Positions 60,207-64,000 of a DNA stretch of 64,000 bases are shown here, in pieces. Source of the DNA: Corynebacterium appendicis CIP 107643 (lineage in GTDB: Bacteria > Actinomycetota > Actinomycetes > Mycobacteriales > Mycobacteriaceae). The first letter of the stretch is position 1; each line of letters opens with the position of its first letter. The translations under genes and the position numbers were made by a program. The notes beneath the pieces were generated by a model. It was not told the origin of the DNA. It worked only from the letters and a program-made list of their open reading frames with translations, and searched no databases. Location of the stretch: NCBI RefSeq assembly GCF_030408415.1, contig NZ_CP046976.1, forward strand, positions 186,001 through 250,000. The letters are read 5' to 3'.

Positions 60207-61334
60207 TTAGAAAAGCTCGCGCACCGCGATCCGGTCGACCTTGCCCGGCCCGGTGACGGGCATCTCCCGGAGGTGGCGCACGTCCTTCGGCACCTGCCAG
60301 CGGGGCAGGTCGTCGAAGGCCTCCATCAGGTCGCTGACGGCAGCGGAACCGGTGTAGGCGGCGCAGACCTGGTGACCGAAGCGGTCGTCGGGCACACCGA
60401 CGACGCAGGCACCGGTAACACCGTCGAGACCGAGCATGAACTCCTCGAGGACTTCGGGCTGGAGCTTCAGTCCACCGGTCTCGATGATGTTGTCCAACCG
60501 GCCGGTGACGCGGAGAACCCCGTTGTCCAGCTCACCCGCATCGGAAGTGGCGTACCAGCCGGGTTCACTGAAGGCCTCGTGGTCGGGGATGTTCCGGTAG
60601 CCGCGGGCGATCATCGGACCGCTGAGGTAGATCCGGCCGCCGGCCACGCGCACCTTCGCCCCGGCCAGGGGCGTGCCGTTGTAGACGCAGCCGCCTGCGG
60701 TTTCGGATGAGCCGTACGTGGTCACCACGTTGATCCGCAGCTTTGCCGCCGAGGAGAGCATCTTGGGGTTGATGCGGCCGCCGCCGACAAGGACGGCGCT
60801 AAAAAGCCTGAGTGCTTCGATGCCTGCGAGCGTGCTCATCGCTTTATTGAGCTGCATCGGGGCGAGCGCGGTGTACATGCGTTCGCCGGTGCCGGCGAGC
60901 TCGTCGGCGCGTGCGGCGAAGTCGCTGACGTGGAAACCTCTGGAAAGGTCCACAAACGCCGGCTCGACGCCCGCGACCATGCTGCGGACGAGCACTTGAA
61001 GCCCCGCGATGTGGTGCGCGGGCATGGCCAGCAGCCACTGGCCCGGCCCGCCGAGGAACTGGTGGGTGGCATCGGCGCTGGACACGAGGTTGACCGGGGT
61101 GAGCTCCGCGCCTTTCGGCGTGCCCGTCGAGCCGGACGTGGCTACGACGACGGCGACGGGATCGTCGATTGACTGGCCCGCCCGCATCGTGGTGCGCAGA
61201 GTCTCCGCACGGTGCCGGTCGTTCTTCGGCACCGGCAGCACCGCGCACTGCCCTGCGATCGCCGCCTCCAGATCCGGCATGATCGCCAGCGGGTCGGCGG
61301 GGTCTACGGGGAGTAATTCGAGCAGGTTCGGCAC
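60207..61334 (-). CDS. menE: o-Succinylbenzoate-CoA ligase
   Basis: This 375-residue, short adenylate-forming enzyme has VVATSGSTGTPKGAELT (A3), TTYGSSETAGG (A5), YATSDAGEL (A7), RLDNIIETGGLKLQP (A8) and a terminal VTGPGKVDRIAV with the catalytic Lys. It activates o-succinylbenzoate with CoA in menaquinone synthesis. The start is placed at GTG 61334 because TAGGAT (61342-61347, reverse) ends 7 bases before; ATG 61343 would add MTR and overlap the box. Confidence 0.92.
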   Translation of the reverse strand: MPNLLELLPVDPADPLAIMPDLEAAIAGQCAVLPVPKNDRHRAETLRTTMRAGQSIDDPVAVVVATSGSTGTPKGAELTPVNLVSSADATHQFLGGPGQWLLAMPAHHIAGLQVLVRSMVAGVEPAFVDLSRGFHVSDFAARADELAGTGERMYTALAPMQLNKAMSTLAGIEALRLFSAVLVGGGRINPKMLSSAAKLRINVVTTYGSSETAGGCVYNGTPLAGAKVRVAGGRIYLSGPMIARGYRNIPDHEAFSEPGWYATSDAGELDNGVLRVTGRLDNIIETGGLKLQPEVLEEFMLGLDGVTGACVVGVPDDRFGHQVCAAYTGSAAVSDLMEAFDDLPRWQVPKDVRHLREMPVTGPGKVDRIAVRELF

Positions 61335-61341
61335 GCGCGTC

Positions 61342-61347
61342 ATCCTA
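61342..61347 (-). promoter_or_regulatory. -10 box of menE
   Basis: TAGGAT on the reverse strand, 7 bases before GTG 61334. Confidence 0.5.
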
Positions 61348-61389
61348 GCGTGGGCGCTGCTTTACAAGACGGAGGCGAGGAAGGGATGT

Positions 61390-62343
61390 CTAGTAATAGA
61401 ACGGGAATTCGTCCCAGTTCGGCGGGCGCTTCTCCAGGAAGGAGTCGCGGCCTTCCACGGCTTCGTCGGTCATGTACGCCAGGCGGGTGGCTTCGCCGGC
61501 GAAGACCTGCTGGCCCATGAGGCCGTCGTCAAGCAAATTGAATGCGAACTTGAGCATGCGCTGGGCGGTGGGGGACTTGCCGTTGATTTCGCGGGCGACC
61601 TGGATGGCTTCGTTTTCGAGTTCGGCGTGGTCGGCGACGATGTTCACTGCACCCATGCGGTGCATTTCCTCGGCGGAATAGGTGCGGCCGAGGAAGAAGA
61701 TCTCGCGGGCGAATTTCTGGCCTACTTGCTTGGCCAGGTAGGCGGAGCCGTAGCCGCCGTCGAAGGAGCCGACGTCGGCGTCGGTCTGCTTGAAGCGGGC
61801 CTCTTCGCGGGAGGCGATGGTCATGTCGCACACGACGTGGAGGGAGTGTCCGCCGCCGGCGGCCCAGCCGCCCACCACGGCGATGACGACCTTGGGCATG
61901 GTGCGGATGAGGCGCTGGACCTCGAGGATGTGCAGGCGGCCGCCCTCAGCTTTGACGCGGGCTTCGTCGACGTGGTCGGCGGTGGCGGCTTCGACGTCGC
62001 CGTCGTGGTTGGTTGCGTACTGGTAGCCGGAACGTCCGCGGATGCGCTGGTCGCCGCCGGAGCAGAAGGCCCAGCCGCCGTCCTTCGGGGAAGGGCCATT
62101 GCCGGTGAGCAGCACGACACCCACGGACGGGTCGCGGCGCGCGTGGTCGAGGGCGCGGTACAGCTCGTCGACCGTGTGCGGGCGGAACGCGTTGCGCACC
62201 TCCGGGCGGTCGAAAGCGATGCGCACGATCCCGTTCGCGCGGCCCTCGCCCGCGTGGCGGTGGTAGGTGATGTCGGTGAAGTCGAAGCCGTCGACGGTTT
62301 CCCACTGGGAGGCGTCGAAGGGCTGGGCGGTGGAGTAACTCAT
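61390..62343 (-). CDS. menB: 1,4-dihydroxy-2-naphthoyl-CoA synthase
   Basis: This 317-residue crotonase-fold protein has DRPEVRNAFRPHTVDEL, the oxyanion-hole region AFCSGGDQR and VVGGWAAGGGHSLH, and the active-site ADVGSFDGGYGS. It closes the second ring of DHNA-CoA. The frame is open far beyond, but ATG 62343 begins the conserved family start. It has neither a clear ribosome site nor a good 7-base box. It is divergent from menC, with 16 bases between start codons. Confidence 0.95.
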   Translation of the reverse strand: MSYSTAQPFDASQWETVDGFDFTDITYHRHAGEGRANGIVRIAFDRPEVRNAFRPHTVDELYRALDHARRDPSVGVVLLTGNGPSPKDGGWAFCSGGDQRIRGRSGYQYATNHDGDVEAATADHVDEARVKAEGGRLHILEVQRLIRTMPKVVIAVVGGWAAGGGHSLHVVCDMTIASREEARFKQTDADVGSFDGGYGSAYLAKQVGQKFAREIFFLGRTYSAEEMHRMGAVNIVADHAELENEAIQVAREINGKSPTAQRMLKFAFNLLDDGLMGQQVFAGEATRLAYMTDEAVEGRDSFLEKRPPNWDEFPFYY

Positions 62344-62346
62344 GCC

Positions 62347-62352
62347 TACACT
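62347..62352 (+). promoter_or_regulatory. -10 box of leaderless menC
   Basis: TACACT, 7 bases before ATG 62360; it lies between the two divergent start codons of menB and menC. Confidence 0.55.
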
Positions 62353-62359
62353 TTGCCCC

Positions 62360-63319
62360 ATGAGCCCAACCATCGACGATATTCTCGACCGCGCCCACGT
62401 CGTCGCCCTCCCGATGGCGGTGCCGTTTCGGGGGATCACGACGCGGGAGGCATTGCTCATCGACGGTCCTGCGGGCTGGGGCGAGTTCGCCCCGTTCGTG
62501 GAGTACGGCGACGCGGAGGCGGCGACGTGGCTCGCGGCTGGTCTAGAGGCGGCGTACGAGGGGTACGGGGATCTCGACACCGGCGACGGCTGGGTGGAGG
62601 TCAACGGCACGGTGCCGGCGGTCGGCCCGGACCGGGTGCCGGAGGTGCTCGAGCGGTACCCGTCGGCGAGAACGTTCAAGATCAAGGTCGCGGAGAAGGG
62701 GCAGACGCTTGACGACGACGCGGCGAGGGTCGCCGCCGTCCGCGCCGCGCGGCCGGACGCGGTACTGCGCGTAGACGCGAACGGCGGCTGGAGCGTCGAC
62801 GAGGCAGTGCGCGCGGCCGAGGTGCTGGGGGAGTTGGAGTACATCGAGCAGCCCTGCGCCACAGTGGAGGAGCTCGCGGAGGTGCGCCGGCGAGTGAGCA
62901 CGCCGATCGCTGCGGACGAGTCGATTAGGAAGGCAGCCGACCCGTACCGGGTCGCTGAACTGAATGCCGCAGACGTGGCAGTGACCAAGGTGGCGCCGCT
63001 CGGCGGGGTGCGCAGGCTCATGACAATCAGCGGGGATCTCGGACTAAAGCTCACGGTGGCGTCGGCCCTCGACACCGCGGTGGGGATCCATGCCGGGCTG
63101 GTCGCGGCGAAGGTGACCGGGTCGCAGGCCGCGGGCCTGGCCACGCAGCGGCTCTTCATCGAGGACGTGGCCGAGCCCTTCGATTTCGCCGGCGGACGCA
63201 TGCGGATCAGGGATGCCACCCCCGATCCGGACCGGCTCACCGAACTGGCCGCGCCGGGGGAGCGCAAAGACTGGTGGTTCGAGCGCGTGACACGTTGCCT
63301 GCCGTATTTGGGGGACTGA
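62360..63319 (+). CDS. menC: o-Succinylbenzoate synthase
   Basis: This 319-residue enolase-superfamily protein has the catalytic Lys region TFKIKVAE and metal ligands in LRVDANGGWS, YIEQPCATVEE and IAADESIRK, with the second Lys in VAVTKVAPLGGVRR. It dehydrates SHCHC to o-succinylbenzoate. It lies next to menB/menE; menD is not in this window. Confidence 0.93.
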   Translation: MSPTIDDILDRAHVVALPMAVPFRGITTREALLIDGPAGWGEFAPFVEYGDAEAATWLAAGLEAAYEGYGDLDTGDGWVEVNGTVPAVGPDRVPEVLERYPSARTFKIKVAEKGQTLDDDAARVAAVRAARPDAVLRVDANGGWSVDEAVRAAEVLGELEYIEQPCATVEELAEVRRRVSTPIAADESIRKAADPYRVAELNAADVAVTKVAPLGGVRRLMTISGDLGLKLTVASALDTAVGIHAGLVAAKVTGSQAAGLATQRLFIEDVAEPFDFAGGRMRIRDATPDPDRLTELAAPGERKDWWFERVTRCLPYLGD

Positions 63320-63439
63320 ATCGGACATCCCGAATCCCGGATTGGGGTATTCCGGGGGGTGATTTTTCGTTCCTGGTGTAAGTGTGACTTAAGTTATGCC
63401 TAGAAAACGTGTAGCTCCTACCCAGGAAGAGGGCCCACC

Positions 63440-64000
63440 ATGACCACAGGGTATTCAACCGCCGTGACTGAACATGCGACGGAACTCTCCGACGGCGACC
63501 TCGCCGATGCCCCCGAGAAGGGCGTGTGGCGCCGCCAGCTCATCGGTCTCGTGCTCGGCATCGTCGCTGCTGTGATCGTGTACTTCATCTTCCCGTCCGG
63601 TGCGGCCGACGTCGTCCGCGAATCCTCCGGTGCTGACCCCGAGGTCGAGTACACCGCGCAGACGATGCGCGTTGTCGCCGCTGTGGCGGTGTGGATGGCT
63701 GTCTGGTGGATGACCGAGGCGATCCCGCTCGCCGCGACGGCGCTGATTCCGCTGGCGGTGTTCCCGCTGGCGAATGTGGCGGAGTTCAAGGCGGTCAGCG
63801 CGCCCTACGCATCGTCGACCATCTTCCTGTTCATGGGCGGCTTCCTGTTGGCGTTGGGCATCCAGCGCTGGAACCTGCACCGCCGCCTCGCGCTGTGGGT
63901 GGTCATGCTGATCGGCACCAGCCCGCGCCGCATCATTCTCGGTTTCATGGTGGCCACCGGCTTCCTGTCGATGTGGGTCTCCAACACCGCGACTGCAGTC
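63440..64000 (+). CDS. SLC13/DASS-family anion transporter, 5' part only
   Basis: The frame is open from ATG 63440 to the window edge (187 codons). After 30 hydrophilic residues there are hydrophobic segments and the DASS-type sequence VWWMTEAIPLAATALIPL, then STIFLFMGGFLLALGIQRW and SMWVSNTATAV, the latter part of the substrate/sodium-binding SNT motif. The family imports dicarboxylates, citrate or similar anions with sodium. The substrate is not set. AGGAAGAGGG precedes ATG. Confidence 0.9.
   Translation, partial: MTTGYSTAVTEHATELSDGDLADAPEKGVWRRQLIGLVLGIVAAVIVYFIFPSGAADVVRESSGADPEVEYTAQTMRVVAAVAVWMAVWWMTEAIPLAATALIPLAVFPLANVAEFKAVSAPYASSTIFLFMGGFLLALGIQRWNLHRRLALWVVMLIGTSPRRIILGFMVATGFLSMWVSNTATAV

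Noticed and set aside
1..64000. tRNA genes
   Set aside because: No stretch with a TPsiC-arm consensus and cloverleaf pairing was found by eye; a tRNA scan would settle it.

Overview
The window is chromosomal DNA of a high-GC Corynebacterium species that is not C. glutamicum itself. Pointers to this are an antigen-85-like corynomycolyltransferase, mycothiol glycosyltransferase MshA, the SenX3-RegX3 pair beside GpmA, a gene order that largely follows C. glutamicum (lpd, sdhCAB, murB, mshA, gpmA, senX3-regX3, ppx, proC, hemACDB, hemE, hemY, hemL, ccs genes, men genes), and many leaderless-type starts. No rRNA, tRNA, IS element, prophage or CRISPR array was seen.

Layout. 1-3.3 kb: a truncated S9 prolyl oligopeptidase, a mycolyltransferase, an unlisted 38-residue ORF and a decayed second mycolyltransferase. 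3.3-9.8 kb: lpd, a Q/Y/G-rich small protein, an SRPBCC protein and sdhCAB. 9.9-18.7 kb: small membrane proteins, a DeoC-like protein, an LmeA-like lipid-binding protein, a methyltransferase, murB and fadD. 19-30.4 kb: a MinD-like ATPase, mshA, a secreted S1 protease, gpmA, senX3-regX3, ppx, proC, a MerR/excisionase-type HTH protein and ribosomal protein bS22. 30.4-54.7 kb: a SerB-like HAD phosphatase, a glutaredoxin-like protein, the heme genes hemA-C-D-B, two membrane proteins, a P-type-ATPase-like protein that has lost its catalytic motifs, then hemE and hemY. The heme cluster is then interrupted by a DedA/TRIC/galactose block before hemL and the system II cytochrome c maturation genes. 54.8-64 kb: ResC, small regulators and membrane proteins, an AEC transporter, menA, a glycosyltransferase, menE-menB-menC and a truncated SLC13 transporter.

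How it fits together: much of the window serves aerobic respiration, with succinate:menaquinone oxidoreductase, heme supply, c-type cytochrome assembly and menaquinone synthesis. Cell-envelope genes (mycolyltransferase, murB, LmeA-like, fadD) and redox or phosphate regulation (mshA, senX3-regX3, ppx) are interleaved.

Most unusual observations: (1) an exact 11-base word, CGTCGATAAGC, found 20 times, 10 per strand, inside genes and at two 3' ends; (2) an intact P1B-type-ATPase-like pseudoenzyme within the heme cluster, with Asn in place of the phosphorylated Asp; (3) a 38-codon ORF beside the mycolyltransferase, a candidate mycomembrane peptide; (4) opposed arrays of 14-bp repeats at 44.9-45.0 kb; (5) a 99-bp unit with perfect 18-bp inverted ends at 60.0 kb; (6) a consistent pattern of a TANNNT box 7-8 bases before the start codon in many genes.
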